In this document: positions 28,800 to 44,182 of the stretch, one piece after another | Position numbering within the stretch: position 1 is the stretch's first letter | Layout: each line of letters begins with the position of its first letter | Assembly: GCA_003344405.1 (NCBI GenBank) | Contig: NOWV01000002.1 | Coordinates: 186,001 to 250,000 of the forward strand | DNA from: Trichoplax sp. H2 | Lineage: Eukaryota; Placozoa; Uniplacotomia; Trichoplacea | DNA length: 64,000 nucleotides | Direction of reading: 5' to 3' | Position numbers and translations under genes: made by a program | The notes under the pieces: model-generated | Database searches by the model: none | What the model was told of the DNA's origin: nothing | Seen by the model: the letters and a program-made list of their open reading frames with translations, nothing else

Positions 28800-29207
28800 C
28801 TTATAAATTATTTGAAATTGTATATATCAGTCGATGCTATTTTAGAAGCATTCATAAAAAACCTCAACGCTAAGTGAACTCATTATAATATATGATCAAT
28901 TCTTAATTATGAGTTATTAATAAATTTTTATTTACGACTAATTATACTTTACTATACCTATTAAAATTAAAACGTTGATCCTACTTAAAACCTTTCATGG
29001 ATACACGTTATATTAATTACCCTTGAGAAATTCTATTGTTCCACATTTGGCATAATTGCCCTTTCTGATGATATGGCATACAACCTTCTTATTTCTCTTA
29101 CCAAAAGAATGATACTATCCAATTTAATTAATCGTTCTCTTGGAACTGTCATTATAAGTATTTATATCATCAGTTAGATCGATTGACAAATTATGGTTAT
29201 TATCGAT
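28800..29207. repeat. Left copy of gap-flanking direct repeat (408 bp)
   Basis: This segment is nearly identical to 29228-29574 across the N gap. Differences are a 61-base segment (29021-29081) absent from the right copy, whose ends share the microhomology AC, and at least two single-base changes (TTTACGAC/TTTGCGAC and ACTTTACT/ACTGTACT). Confidence 0.9.
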
Positions 29208-29227
29208 NNNNNNNNNNNNNNNNNNNN
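29208..29227. other. Assembly gap of 20 N
   Basis: Twenty consecutive N. The sequence immediately before the gap (ending TATCGAT) is the end of the repeated segment, and the sequence immediately after it is the start of the same segment. Confidence 0.98.
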
Positions 29228-29574
29228 CTTATAAATTATTTGAAATTGTATATATCAGTCGATGCTATTTTAGAAGCATTCATAAAAAACCTCAACGCTA
29301 AGTGAACTCATTATAATATATGATCAATTCTTAATTATGAGTTATTAATAAATTTTTATTTGCGACTAATTATACTGTACTATACCTATTAAAATTAAAA
29401 CGTTGATCCTACTTAAAACCTTTCATGGATACACGTTATATTAATTACAACCTTCTTATTTCTCTTACCAAAAGAATGATACTATCCAATTTAATTAATC
29501 GTTCTCTTGGAACTGTCATTATAAGTATTTATATCATCAGTTAGATCGATTGACAAATTATGGTTATTATCGAT
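29228..29574. repeat. Right copy of gap-flanking direct repeat (347 bp)
   Basis: Second copy of 28800-29207. Its length (347) equals 408 minus the 61-base indel exactly, so apart from substitutions no other length change exists. This pattern suggests two alleles of one locus placed on either side of a false gap. Confidence 0.9.
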
Positions 29575-32057
29575 CATGATCATTCCCACAACACTATATA
29601 CATAATAGCCGATGGGGTTAACCACCTTTTTTTTACGATGTGCTAGTATCACTGGTTACACAGTAAAGTAGGCACAATTACAGTAACACAGTAATTACCA
29701 CTGGCAAGCTAATTTCATGCTTTTTACGACCTATTTTTAGTTCTATTCTTATACTGAACGTCTGCTCCTGCCTATGATATCCTAAAATAAATAATACATT
29801 ATTTCTAATTATAGTAATATTTAACTTACTTCAATTTCGATTACGGAATGTGATAGAGTACAGTGGTATATCACAGTAACTAGTTGTGAAGTGCCATTGT
29901 ATAGTTCGGCTCTGTACCAATTTATGGTGGATCTTTTAAATAGTTTTTTAGAGGGCACGTTCCAGGTTCACTTATTTAAATCTTGAATAGTCTAGTTATT
30001 AGACTACAAGTTGACCCTTTTACGCTGTAACATACTGTTACTGAACGTACACTTGCGAAGTAGAGGTTTCTATTATATTAAAAAAACAATAACATCTTCT
30101 GGGAATTATTTAGTCTTATCAGATATTCTAAAGATATGGCATACAACATTTTCGTGTATTATGATTTCTGTTTGAGAAGTTTTACAGTTAGCGTACAATT
30201 TCTAATTAATCAGTAATACTGCCAACAGTCTTAACTATCTAATTCCCGGTTGCATAGACTCTAAGCTTCGGTAGGATACTTGTTGAAATTAGCTTGTTTT
30301 TATGAATATACTCGTATAGTGTTGCAAACTAACTGCGAGTCTACGACGATTTTTATGTAGGTATTCGTATAGTGTATAATTATATAGTTAAAGACCTCTA
30401 AGTATCAGCCTGTATCCGTATTTAGGAAAGAAAATTCATAATCTGGTTATACAAAATTATAATATAGATATTTACGGTAGTCTTTATTGTTTTTGAAGAA
30501 TTATTTGATTAAGTTACATTATGTCACATATTAATTTCGTCAACTATCAGGATTTGTGGCCAAAAATTGAAATTCTGATTGAAAATTAACATTTAGAATA
30601 TTTTTCTTTACAGAAAATATTTCAAATGTCAGTACATTTTATTTTCTATTACATGTTAAGGTAATATCGGGTCATCTAAAGTAACGTAGTGAATCAAAAT
30701 TAAATTGTTTTATAATATCTTCTCGGTTAAATCTGAGTATATTACAAAATGAGGATTTATAAGGTGTTTTTTTTTTAACTTGCTATTCTTTGTATATCTT
30801 CAATGCACTGATTAGGAATAAAATAAAGAGGCTGAATAGATGGAATGTATTTCATATTGATGAGCAATTACTGTAAATGTACGCATTGTGGATGGTTGCC
30901 ATAAGTCTGTCTAGATTTGATGATAAACTGTAATTAATAATTAGAAAGTCGTTTCACTTGAGAAGGCACGTCTAGCAGTCGGACGGTTTCCTTCAAAATA
31001 CAAAAACCTCGCAAGTCTGGTTTCAAACTTAATTATTATCTTAAATGGCAGTATTAAGGCATTGTATAATCAGAACATGATAGTATACTTAAAATTTAAA
31101 TTGATAAAGGAGCACATGGTAATATCATAAAATTGATACTGGCTATTCGTATAAGTGTGCATTCTGAATTCACCACAAGTAATTATTTCCTTACAAAATT
31201 ACTGTATCATCTCATAAAAGTTTTCACCGAACTATTCGTGTATATGAAATTAAGAATGTATTGGTACGATTTAAAGTGATTATCTATATTAATTTTCTAT
31301 TATCGTATAGTCATAGTAACGCTTTCTATTTTAAACATCCGTCAAAGTCTGACCTTTTTGAAAGTGAAAATAACAGATATCATGGAGAATATTAAAAATT
31401 AAATTCATTTGTACAGCTATTTCATCATTTGCCTGCAACGCATACAGTATTTGCAGTACGGTATTGCATCTAATTCAAAATTAATTACTGCTTTGTTCCT
31501 TCATATCCTTTATTTTAATACCTAATTAATTACATTCTCGCTACGGTATGCAAAAGGTATCCTAAAAATTAAAAATCAGAAGGAAGCGTCCGAGGTACCG
31601 AGGATCAATAATACTTATAGCAGTACTTGTATAAGGCATGAGCGTACTTTACGTTACTATACTGACGATACCTATGACAATGTAACGTGAACTACAAGGC
31701 CACTACTTAATTAATTATACAGAATGTAATATATACTGTCTAGTATAACTTGGTCAGGGCATGAACTACTTGGGAAATATTATTTCTTTAGATTGGATAA
31801 GAAGGAAGTTGCAAACACAGGCCAGGGATAGCTATAAAGCTAAAAAGAAACCGAGAGTGACCAGAAATGATCGTTTAGTACCGTGTAGGCAAAATGTAGA
31901 GGATAACCATTTTGTGACACTGTTGGTCATTTCAATCGCAAATATACTACGTATGCTGTACTACTATCTTCACCCAAGAGCTGCCAGGTTGAATTTGTGC
32001 ACAACCTCTCCCCAAAATGCACGTCATTATTATATTAATGGATTTAATGCCCATTTT

Positions 32058-32069
32058 GGGGGGGGGGGG
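32058..32069. repeat. G homopolymer, 12 bases
   Basis: An uninterrupted run of 12 G in otherwise AT-rich DNA. Its length is prone to sequencing error, and any open frame crossing it is unreliable. Confidence 0.9.
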
Positions 32070-32309
32070 TACTGGATGTCCATATCATGTTTCTCCATTT
32101 CTCTTAATTTTAAAATAAATAAAATAAAATGAAATTAATTAAATTAATTAATTATTAATTAATTAACAACTACAGTATATCCAGGGTACATCTGTACTGT
32201 ACTCATGATGTGTGGATGTGTGTGACACAGTCGACGGTAAGGACTTCTGAAGTCCATACTGTACTGCTATTTCTTCATAAAAAGTCCGTTATCGTATGAC
32301 GCGAGATGC

Positions 32310-32412
32310 AGTACAGTTCTCTGATATTCTACTACTTTACTACAGTACTGTACTGTACAATCTCGTACAGTATATACTACTGTAATCTCGACAGTATACT
32401 GTACTGTAGTAA
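32310..32412. repeat. TACTGTAC palindrome cluster upstream of SYS1
   Basis: Dense copies of TACTGTAC and CAGTACTG, including ACAGTACTGTACTGTACA near 32343, about 700 bases before the SYS1 start codon. The same motif family recurs next to ORC6/DECR1, COX4 and KCC. Promoter or enhancer role inferred only. Confidence 0.5.
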
Positions 32413-33111
32413 AAATGGACCAACACTGCGCATGCTCATAGCCAAAGTCAGTCGTGGAACTGTATGAGTCATTCTATTTGTTACATCAGTGATTCAACGG
32501 CAAAATCGCTAGCAAAAAATAAATTTAATCTCTTTCCTCAATTTGATCAAAGTAAACGATTAACAGTGATCATTCATTGGTTTCTTTGGATTATTAATAA
32601 TCTGTATACGTTAATCCGTAGTTGGTCGATTCCATTCTAAGCTCAGGCATGGTTTGGTGTTAACGTGATTTCATCTGTTTCATAGAATCCATGGTGCTAA
32701 TGATTTTACAGCAATCTCAAGACGTCCAAGATAATTCGTACATAGTAGGTCAAGGATAAATTAGAGAGAAGATCAGCAGATTGGTGGTGATTGTGTATGT
32801 AGTAGTGTTGACGAAATTGATTGAAGGGAGTTTATCTTGTATCGCTCCTGCATGTAGAATAGCATAATTTATCATAGTTATACCAACAATACCACACTAT
32901 ATCTTTTATAAAATAGACGTGTTGAACTGGAGAGGCTCTTTCAGAGATTAGGTATCGTACTGTAAAAGGGTACATGGACTGATCCTTCTAATATTATTAT
33001 ATGGTGCATACTTGAATCAACTTAACCGCAGCAATAATCATTAAAGCAAAGCGATTATCAAATTGAAATTTTCATCAGTAATTTGTCGATCGAATATTCA
33101 ATATCATTAAA

Positions 33112-34754
33112 ATGGTTGCCAGCAACAGCTTTCGCTCTTACGTTTGGGATCCATGGTTGATCATTGCTCAGATACTTTGTTTGATTTCAACATTTTATAT
33201 TTTCTTGGGGTTATGGATGACGCTAATGAACTTGATACTTGGACATCCGCGTACTCTAGATGAATTTTTCGTATATCAGGTAAAGTACAACCCACATTGT
33301 ATGTACTGTATATACGTATGGTTTAGTACTTCGCAATGTAATGCCTAATTGGTATAGTGGGATATTCTGTACGAATTCTTCCCACCATATGTAACTATAA
33401 TAACTATATTACAATAATAAAAGTCATCGAGGTAGGGACCTTTTTCCTTTTCCCCTATCATTACGGTAATATACAGTAATATTACAAAGTTTAATGGCAT
33501 ATAACGCTGTGTAGAGTGTGTAATGTATCCGTTTTACATTTAATTTCGGACATTCAAAAATAATTTATCAAATATCACTATTGTGGATTACGCCACATTA
33601 TAACTGGTTATGATATATCAGAAAGATTGCATCGATTTTACTTCATTTTTTGGCAGCTAGTACTATATATATATACAATACGATTCTAAAAATCGTATAC
33701 GAGCATAGCGATAAATCACTGCTGTGATGGAGTACTTTCGTACACTGTTAAAGACCATGATATTTCTGATTAACTTCATTAAATAAATGACTTTCCTGTA
33801 AGTACAGGATCTACAGTATCTCTCTCTCCCATAAGTGTATAGGGTCAGTCAATTAATTATCGCTGTTGGGTTTTATCCGTGTTCATGACGATGAGTACAT
33901 ATATACGCGCATACTAAGAAGTTATATTTTTAAGTAACCATATATTTCAAGTCTAAATTTTAATCAATATCATATACAAATGTAAGTTTGGGTTTATTAT
34001 CTGTAGCCTTCTGTCTGTATATTGTTGTTTATAGTAATTGATCATGATATCCTATAGCGAATTCTTTTTCACATGGAATACCTTTGTATTATCAACTTAA
34101 AATGTAGGAAATTGTATTTTCATCTGGTAAAGGACGCATGATTATGATTGCATTTCTTATTAATTCTCTAACTTGGTAAGTGTATGAATCTGCGATTTGT
34201 GTAGCGTATCGAGGGCTTAAGATACCAATATTTTCGATTTTTATTTATAGTTTCTACATCAGGGTAATACGTATACTAAAACCATATTAAAACGTATTAT
34301 CAATAAGATTAGATAAAGCGATACTAGTCATGATGATGTTATTATACTTTTAATCTTAGTGCTGCTGGCTTATGGGTTGTTGTTAGGAGAGCAAAACAGG
34401 TAAAAATGATTTCCATATCATCAATCGTAACGAAATCGGTGTTCTACTAATATGAACAGAAGAGGCACCTATACTATACAATCTATTTTCGATATTAATT
34501 CACGTATTGTGTTCTCCTTGATTCAGTGTTTAGATTTTTCTGCAACGGTGTACTTTATTCACTTTATATTTTGCTGTGCATACGCTGGATTCCCTCAATC
34601 ATTATCGTGGTGGATAGTCAATATGATTTGTTTATCTGTCATGGCAATAACTGGAGAGTATTTGTGCATGAAAACTGAATTAGCTGCTATACCTGTGACT
34701 ATAGTAACATCTAATAATACTAATATCAATGATAAGAGTAATGTTAATGATTAA
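33112..34754 (+). CDS. SYS1: SYS1 Golgi trafficking membrane protein
   Basis: Small Golgi membrane protein that recruits ARFRP1 (yeast Arl3) to the trans-Golgi. Exons 33112-33279, 34108-34175, 34360-34399 and 34527-34754, phases consistent, 167 aa (human 156). The N-terminus FRSYVWDPWLI matches the conserved FRSYVWDP signature. Four hydrophobic segments follow, with conserved GLWMTLMN in the first loop region, CLDFSATVYFIHF in exon 4 and GEYLCMKTEL near the C-terminus. The ATG lies three codons before the conserved start of the family. An AATAAA at 34998-35003 is a plausible poly(A) signal. The gene is convergent with ORC6. Confidence 0.94.
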
Positions 34755-35244
34755 AAATAATTGAATGTTTAGAGTCGAAAATGGAGATCTACTGCTATAA
34801 CTGCAATCTTTGAAATGATATACAGCTTGTTCAATTAAGTCAATTTGCGATAATTGTAATCGAAAATGACCTTTTTCATAAAATTAATTTATTGTATGAG
34901 TAGTTGAAAATATTATTTAAAGATGATATCATACAAGATGTAGCTTAATTTAAATTCTGAATAATAACAATGCTTATAAATAGTAAAAATTTTAACAAAT
35001 AAAATCAGGAAAGAATTTCGTTATCAAACAATATACACAGTACAAATGCGATATTAAGTTTGCACGGTATAATTTACAAAAACGGAAACATACGAGAAGT
35101 CTTCAAATAGTAGGTAAATTGTCATAAAGGCATTGTCGATATTATGCTGTCAATAACGAATGAATCCACTATCATAAGATACCGGAGAGTCCATGCAATG
35201 ATAAATCTTGTCAAAGCTTATATGAAGGATGCAGTAAAATGAAA
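34755..35244. other. Convergent spacer SYS1/ORC6
   Basis: 490 bases between two converging stops. It holds the SYS1 AATAAA at 34998-35003 and, on the minus strand, an AATAAA (34888-34893) that could serve ORC6, so the two 3' ends may overlap. No coding sequence seen. Confidence 0.45.
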
Positions 35245-36846
35245 CTAGTCCGGTTTGGAAAGGATTTTTTCTTTCCATAAGTTGTAGCTTATCTGATTAT
35301 CGTCACTCTCATCATCAGATTTAACCTCACTTTTGTGTAGAGCCCGATTTTCAGTTCGATCTAAACGTGATAATAAAAGCGAAATTTCGTATTAATTGCT
35401 TGGCGAAGAGCACAAATGGCAGATATGAAGGTGATTTATGTCATTATGACCTATTGGAATACCAAGTCGATCTAAACTATTGTTGCCTAGACGCTTGCCC
35501 TTCGTTTCTTTTCCTTCTGCTATTTTCATTAGATATTAAGAAAACGTTTTGAAAGCTAATAAAGGAACGCCATGAACAGAATAATGCTACTGAAAATACG
35601 CTCAATTTGAGCTATTTATAATTCACCTATAATTCTGTAGAGAATATTATTTATTTAACTACAAGAAATTCATGATTAGTACCTTCAATCTGTCGTAGGC
35701 AGGCTGTTAGAGATTCACATAGATTAGAAAACATGCCTTTGCTGATAGATGCTTTGCTATAGAGCTTATCCTTGCTAACCCTTACCTTTAAATGCCTACA
35801 GTCGGAGAATGAATTGGTTGATTTTTAGATAATTATCATAACTTTAGGATGTACTAGCGACTTTGTTGTAATTTACCATGTACGAAGGTACATGTAAGAT
35901 GGCGTATTTATAACAAATGCATCATGCTTGCGGTACACGGCTTACCTGCATGCAACACAGAGAGCTGCAGCCGGAAACTGAGGCTTTGTAATGTCAATGC
36001 AGTTGTTATTACCATTGGCACATTTACTATTTACGTCTACTGCAAACCTGCATAGAGTAATTGGAATGGTGCTTTTTGTCATTACAACTTTTCAAATAGT
36101 CATAAATTATGTACAATATAGGGATCAATTTTGATCCTTTTATAAACAAATTCTATTGAGGTACAATGACTAGGTAATAAATAAATACAATTCAGGTCGA
36201 GGTAGCGAATTCATTGACTATCGATACTGCATAAAGGATATGATTTCTTTTGCTACAGGTGTTAAGAAGTAGACAATTAACGCACTGTACAAACCTATCG
36301 AGTAATTTTTCAGCCAAAAGCTCAGCATTGCCTATGCAATTTGCGAAAACGGCTAGTTCTTTTACCGAGCATGGCTTGGATGCATTGAGTAAAACTTCGT
36401 ATGTTTTATACATGGTATTATACACTTTTCTTGATGTTCCTGCTAATTTTGCAGCAAGTGCCTAGCCATCAATATTGGATAAGAATATACAATATTAATG
36501 CCGGGGAAGAAAGTCATGACTGACGACAAATTGTATTATTATCAATTAACATTAAATCATGTTTATCGAGGTGAAATGATGAATTTTGTTTTCTATTTTG
36601 TATCATTCATTCATCATTACGTTTGCAATAAACAGGTAGACCAACCTTATCGACAGACTCATCAAAGAGTGTCGCTGCCAAGTCAATGCATATCACAATT
36701 CTGGACGAAGAGGTAGCCGGCAGTAACTTACTTGCATTATTATTGCAGCGAATAGTAGCTAATCGATAGAATTCGGCTGCTTTCCCTAAAACTGGCTTAT
36801 TTTCTACTAATAAACGAGCACCATAGTTGGCAATTTGTTTCTCCAT
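35245..36846 (-). CDS. ORC6: Origin recognition complex subunit 6
   Basis: ORC6 helps load MCM helicase at replication origins. Exons: 36846-36634, 36461-36295, 36047-35946, 35795-35683, 35516-35451 and 35360-35245. The sum is 777 bases, giving 258 aa (human 252), all phases consistent. The first two thirds form two TFIIB-like (cyclin-box) folds: KAAEFYRLATIRC, IVICIDLAATLFD, VYNTMYKTYEVLL and KELAVFANCIG, then KPQFPAAALCVAC and a basic helix with VRVSKDKLYSKASISKG. A charged linker follows, and the protein ends in ISYNLWKEKIL. This matches the conserved C-terminal helix (YEEWKRKIL in human) that docks on ORC3 and contains the tyrosine mutated in Meier-Gorlin syndrome. Divergent from DECR1, with 463 bases between the start codons. 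Confidence 0.94.
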
Positions 36847-40034
<3,188 letters not shown>

Positions 40035-41817
40035 TAGACTGTCAAGTCAAGAAACTCACTTGCAAGTTGAGAAATTTGCAGATTTATTAACTTCAAAGTG
40101 CAAACCGATAGATGTGCGTTTTCTTGATACCTTACTTACTCGACGCTAAAGAATAATCCAGATTTTTGGTATATAATATTACTATAGTCTGCCAATGCTG
40201 CACTTTGTATAAGATTTAAAAGGATGTTGCTGATTATCCATAATACTAATTACCTAATCCCAAATTAATAAAATAAAGTCTACATTATATTCGTATACAC
40301 CAGTTGGATGAATGATTTTATTCTTGAAGGTACATACTTGTATGTATGTGGTGAAGCATCATGGCTAGGGTTAATTATAGGGGAATTTTAATTATAGCAT
40401 GTTTGAGTTTATATGACTGAAAATCTTTTTTCGTACTCAGTATTGTGTCGCTAGATACAGTAGATGCTGTACAGATATTGTAGGATTTTTAACGGTTTAT
40501 TAACCGACGCGAAAGTGTAAGACATTACTATATCTATAGTATGGTACAGGTAAAGAAAAAATGTAGAATTGGTAACAAATAACAGCCATGCCTATCACGG
40601 TAGCTAAATTCTGGCTTGATTTATCTCACGTAGCTTTACCTCTATATTTATAGTACGTTTATATCAGTATATTCTTGATACTTATGGAACCCTTTTTATT
40701 TCCAGACCTCGGCTAGTGAGTAGTAACCCTATATAGGGTTTATAATTCGAATTGGAATCTACTTTCTAGTAAAATTTTAAACTGTTGACTCGCATTATGC
40801 AAAAACTACTGATTGTATATGATAGAGAACTTGGATGTAGTTAAAATAGTGCTAAAAGTAGTGATGAGCCGATATCAGTTATTTCGAATAAGTAGCCAGT
40901 AGTAATAGTTGCAGATTGTAGATTATAATTTACAGTGAATTTGAAGTTGTAAGGCATATACTCTTTGCAAAGTTGATTGAAAATTTTTCAGAGGAGATTC
41001 GGCGTCATAAAATGATAGAAGACTGCATACTTTACACTGTACACTTATTAGTACAGTTCGGTATCTAGTGCATCAACGGTATACAAATTGACGCCTCTTT
41101 TATCATAGTAATACTGCAGTCAAAATCTCTACCGATTAAGGATACACTATCAGTTATAGAAGGTAGTAAACCAGACTCCATCATTACTCCTAGCTCGTCA
41201 CCCTGCTGGTGGTTTGCAATAATACAATTTGAGCGTTTACTACAGTTATTACAGTATACATGTACTGTCAATATCGTTTCTTCGACCGAGTGTATCTGAG
41301 TGTACACTGTACAGTAAGGAATGCCTCGCTAATGAGCAACAAGGCCAAAATAAGGCAAAATCTTCAAGCGCCTTAACGCCTAAATTAAAGCCTTTTCAGC
41401 TGCTAGTGCGATTTCCAAATCTGTTCTATACAGTACAGTACGTACAATACTAAGTACAGTAGTTTTCTAGTTTTGACTGTGCTTTACTACTGTATACTGT
41501 AGAAACCACTGTACTGTACTGTACTGTACAGTGTACAGTACAGTGCTATGGTCATAGACTACTAGAAACAATACCTCAGATGGACGGACTTTTCATATCA
41601 GATAAGGCCGTAAATATCGATAAATAGCTACTCCGTATAGATGTTCCGTGCCTGTTTTCTAAATCACTCGTATCGATTTGAATATTACTAGTACAAACTC
41701 CCGTCGCTTTGCTGACGGTTTACGATAATGTGCTCATTTAACAGATAGTATTACCATTTGATAGACCTGTCAGAGGTTCAGTAACTTTATAGTTTGTACC
41801 GTGTACTATGGCCATTA
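40035..41817. other. Intergenic DECR1-COX4 with poly(A) signal and palindromes
   Basis: Overlapping AATAAA hexamers at 40267-40277, about 235 bases after the DECR1 stop, are a likely poly(A) signal. From 41440 to 41545 the sequence is rich in ACTGTACTGTAC/GTACAGT runs. Short open frames here (41065-41307, 41229-41453) show no family. Confidence 0.45.
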
Positions 41818-42078
41818 GCCATACTGTGTACTGTTTTACAATACATTGTATTGTGCTTTACAGTACAGTACTGTACTGTACAGTACTGTACCGTACGTCA
41901 GTGACTGTACTGTACATTACACTGTAAACGCTAGAATCCGTTGAACGTGAGTTTTTCTCCACTGCTACAGTAGATCATCGGATTTGCCTCGCCTGGAGTT
42001 GGAAACATTTTCTAGTTAGCATCAACTGTTTGTTGTGTGAAATCCACCATGCTTTTCCGTTTTGTTGTACGCTCTACT
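41818..42078 (+). repeat. Upstream copy of duplicated COX4 promoter and first codons
   Basis: Closely similar to 42132-42396 (offset 314-318 bases). Shared landmarks in order: GCCATACTGTGTA, ACAATACATTGTATTGTG, a TACTGTAC run, ACTGTAAACGCTAGAATCCG, TTGAACGTGAGTTTT, GATCATCGGATTTGCCT, GGAAACATTTTCTAGTTA and an ATG followed by TTTTGTTGTACGCTCTACT. It includes an ATG at 42049 in the position equivalent to the COX4 start. Confidence 0.88.
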
Positions 42079-42197
42079 ACTCTCGTACTGTATTTTAATA
42101 CAGCAGTGTACAGTACAGTATGCCCATTATGGCCATACTGTGTACCATTTTACAATACATTGTATTGTGCTGTACTGTACTGTACACCGACGCCTTG
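42049..42197 (+). pseudogene. Truncated COX4 5' duplicate
   Basis: The frame starts MLFRFVVRST, almost the same as COX4 MLSRFVVRST, then leaves homology after about ten codons and runs into TACTGTAC repeats to a stop. It therefore keeps only the beginning of the mitochondrial presequence and cannot make COX4. If transcribed it would act as an upstream ORF or alternative first exon of the real gene. Confidence 0.6.
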
Positions 42198-42396
42198 ACG
42201 CACAGTGTACAGTACAGCACTGTACTGTACGCCAGTGACTGTACACTGTAAACGCTAGAATCCGTTGAACGTGAGTTTTCCCCACTGCTAGATCATCGGA
42301 TTTGCCTGGCCTGGCGTTGGAAACATTTTCTAGTTAACATCGACTGTTTGTTGTGTAAAATCCATCATGCTTTCCCGTTTTGTTGTACGCTCTACT
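42132..42396 (+). promoter_or_regulatory. Proximal COX4 promoter (second copy of the duplication)
   Basis: Second copy of the promoter segment, ending inside codon 10 of COX4. It is rich in TACTGTAC palindromes and ends in the leader TGTTTGTTGTGTAAAATCCATC before the ATG at 42367. The conserved non-palindromic blocks (GTAAACGCTAGAATCCG, GATCATCGGATTTGCC) are candidates for functional promoter elements. Confidence 0.55.
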
Positions 42397-44182
42397 GTCA
42401 CACGACATTTAGCTAGAAAATTTCAGTCAAGTAGCCATGTAGCCAATGCTGAAGCCCCTGCAATTAACCAACAACTTAGGGCATTAGAAGAAAAAGCCAA
42501 GGGGCCATGGAAAGAATTAAGTGCGCAGGAAAAGATTGCAAGTAAGTTGAGCCTGCTTGCAAATTGATCAGCGATAGCCCATCGTTGGTGCTATGACAGT
42601 TCTTCTGTGCTTATTTGATCGCTTTTAAAGCTTACTAATTAATAAACAAACTATCCACTCGATTGAATCAGTACTTGTGTGCCTTTTATATTAACTTAAT
42701 TATATTGACTTTTTTGATGGAGCCAATGATGAACGCATACAGTGCATTTCGTACGTCCAACTGCTGTACTGTAGATTGTATTGACTACTGTGACATAGAA
42801 CGTGCAGGGGCTAATCCAGATGGGTAATCGTGACTATGGATCGCAAAAACCATACGCGCCATAGACTCTTTAGATCTAGACGACTTGAATGAGAGACAAC
42901 TGGGTGAAAAATGTCTCCTCAAATTATTTTACACTAATCATAAGTGGTTTGCATAAGAAATAGTACAGTTGAATACTTTTTCACTAGCAAACTTTGGCCG
43001 TTGATCGTTTCAGATTCTCAATGTCAAGGGAATACAATATGGGATAGCGATAGTCCTGTAGGACATACGGTATCAAAGTCTATCCTCAACATACTGCTTC
43101 TTGTGCTCTAGAAAATAGTCATCTACACTTCATCAAATCTTAACATACTATTTGCCCCATTTGTTCATGCTTTAGTGAAATTTTTTTCCTTACTGTGTTT
43201 GCCCTAAATAAGTTGTAGTATGCCATTTTGGTTTTGCTCGTACAGTGACTGACTGGACGCGCAGTACAGTAGTAGCACTACTGTATATACACGTACGCAG
43301 ATCTCCGAACGAAGCTGCGCATAGACGTATTATGCTTCTTTTTTCTATTTTTTATTTTTTTGTAATAATAAATATTCCTTTCTAGTTTACCGTCAGTCAT
43401 TCAAGACAACTGTTGCTGAACATAGAAAACCTGGTCCATCGAAATGGCAACCCGTATTTCTTGGAACTTCGGTGTTAATACTAGTCGCTACCGGTATTTT
43501 CATGTTTATGAAAGCAAAAAGTAAGTCTACATCTCTATACCAACTTGTTTCATAGGTGGATGGATTTTAGAATAGAGAGTACATGCTAGTAGGAAATTGA
43601 TGTTAAACGTAGGTAGTGTTTTTTAACCTTGATGTAGGGTATCATAGTTTATCGATATAGGAAATGTTATATCAATTTTACAGCTTTACCTACGGCACAT
43701 CTTACCTTACATCAATGATACCGTAGAGAATGGTTTTCTTAGCAGTGCTATAATAGCAAATGGAATGCTATGCCGAATAGGATAGTAATAACGTGCTACC
43801 ATTTCTTTTCATGCAGATGATATTACTGTAAAGTAGCCTCTGATAAAAGTATTATTACGTAATAAATACAATTGTGGATTAAATGACATATCATTGTACT
43901 AATGACGCTAATCTGTTAAAAGTATAGCGTTATGAAAGTTACTCATGTACAAGCCTTTTCCTTACAGTTATCGCTAGCAGTTGATATTCAACTTGATCGC
44001 ATACTTAGCCTAAATCCTAACGCAGGAATAATAATTTTAAACATTGTCAATTTTACGTTATGCCTTTTATAGTCAGTCCACCAACTCCACGTACAGTCAA
44101 TAAGGAATGGAAGGAAGCTCAAAGACAAAGATTACTTAGTCAACAAGCTAATCCTATTGAAGGCATGTCTAGTAAGAAATAG
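42367..44182 (+). CDS. COX4: Cytochrome c oxidase subunit 4
   Basis: Nuclear-encoded subunit IV of mitochondrial complex IV. Exons 42367-42541, 43386-43520 and 44073-44182, phases consistent, 139 aa (human COX4I1 169). The N-terminus MLSRFVVRSTVTRHLARKF is basic and acid-free, a good mitochondrial presequence. The matrix domain has ALEEKAKGPWKELSAQEKIA and IYRQSFKTTVAEH, matching the family block with W..LS..EK and YR..F...AE. One membrane segment follows SKWQ (FLGTSVLILVATGIFMFM). The intermembrane part has KEWKEAQRQRLLSQQANPIEGMSS. Compared with human it is shorter in the N-terminal matrix part and stops before the usual W-x-Y-E-x-x-x-W-K tail. AATAAA at 44605-44610 is a plausible poly(A) signal. 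Confidence 0.92.

Larger units (their letters stand above)
27375..33111. other. Gene-poor region between the GPCR and SYS1, with assembly gap
   Basis: AT-rich sequence without a credible exon chain. It contains the 20-N gap (29208-29227) and its flanking duplicate, a G homopolymer (32058-32069), an AATTAATT low-complexity patch (about 32130-32165) and a TACTGTAC motif cluster (32330-32410). The 123-codon frame at 31761-32132 runs through the G homopolymer, has no family and is not called. Confidence 0.4.

Noticed and set aside
31761-32132. 123-codon open frame on the plus strand
   Set aside because: It runs through a 12-base G homopolymer and an AT-rich end, shows no domain, and has no splice or conservation support.
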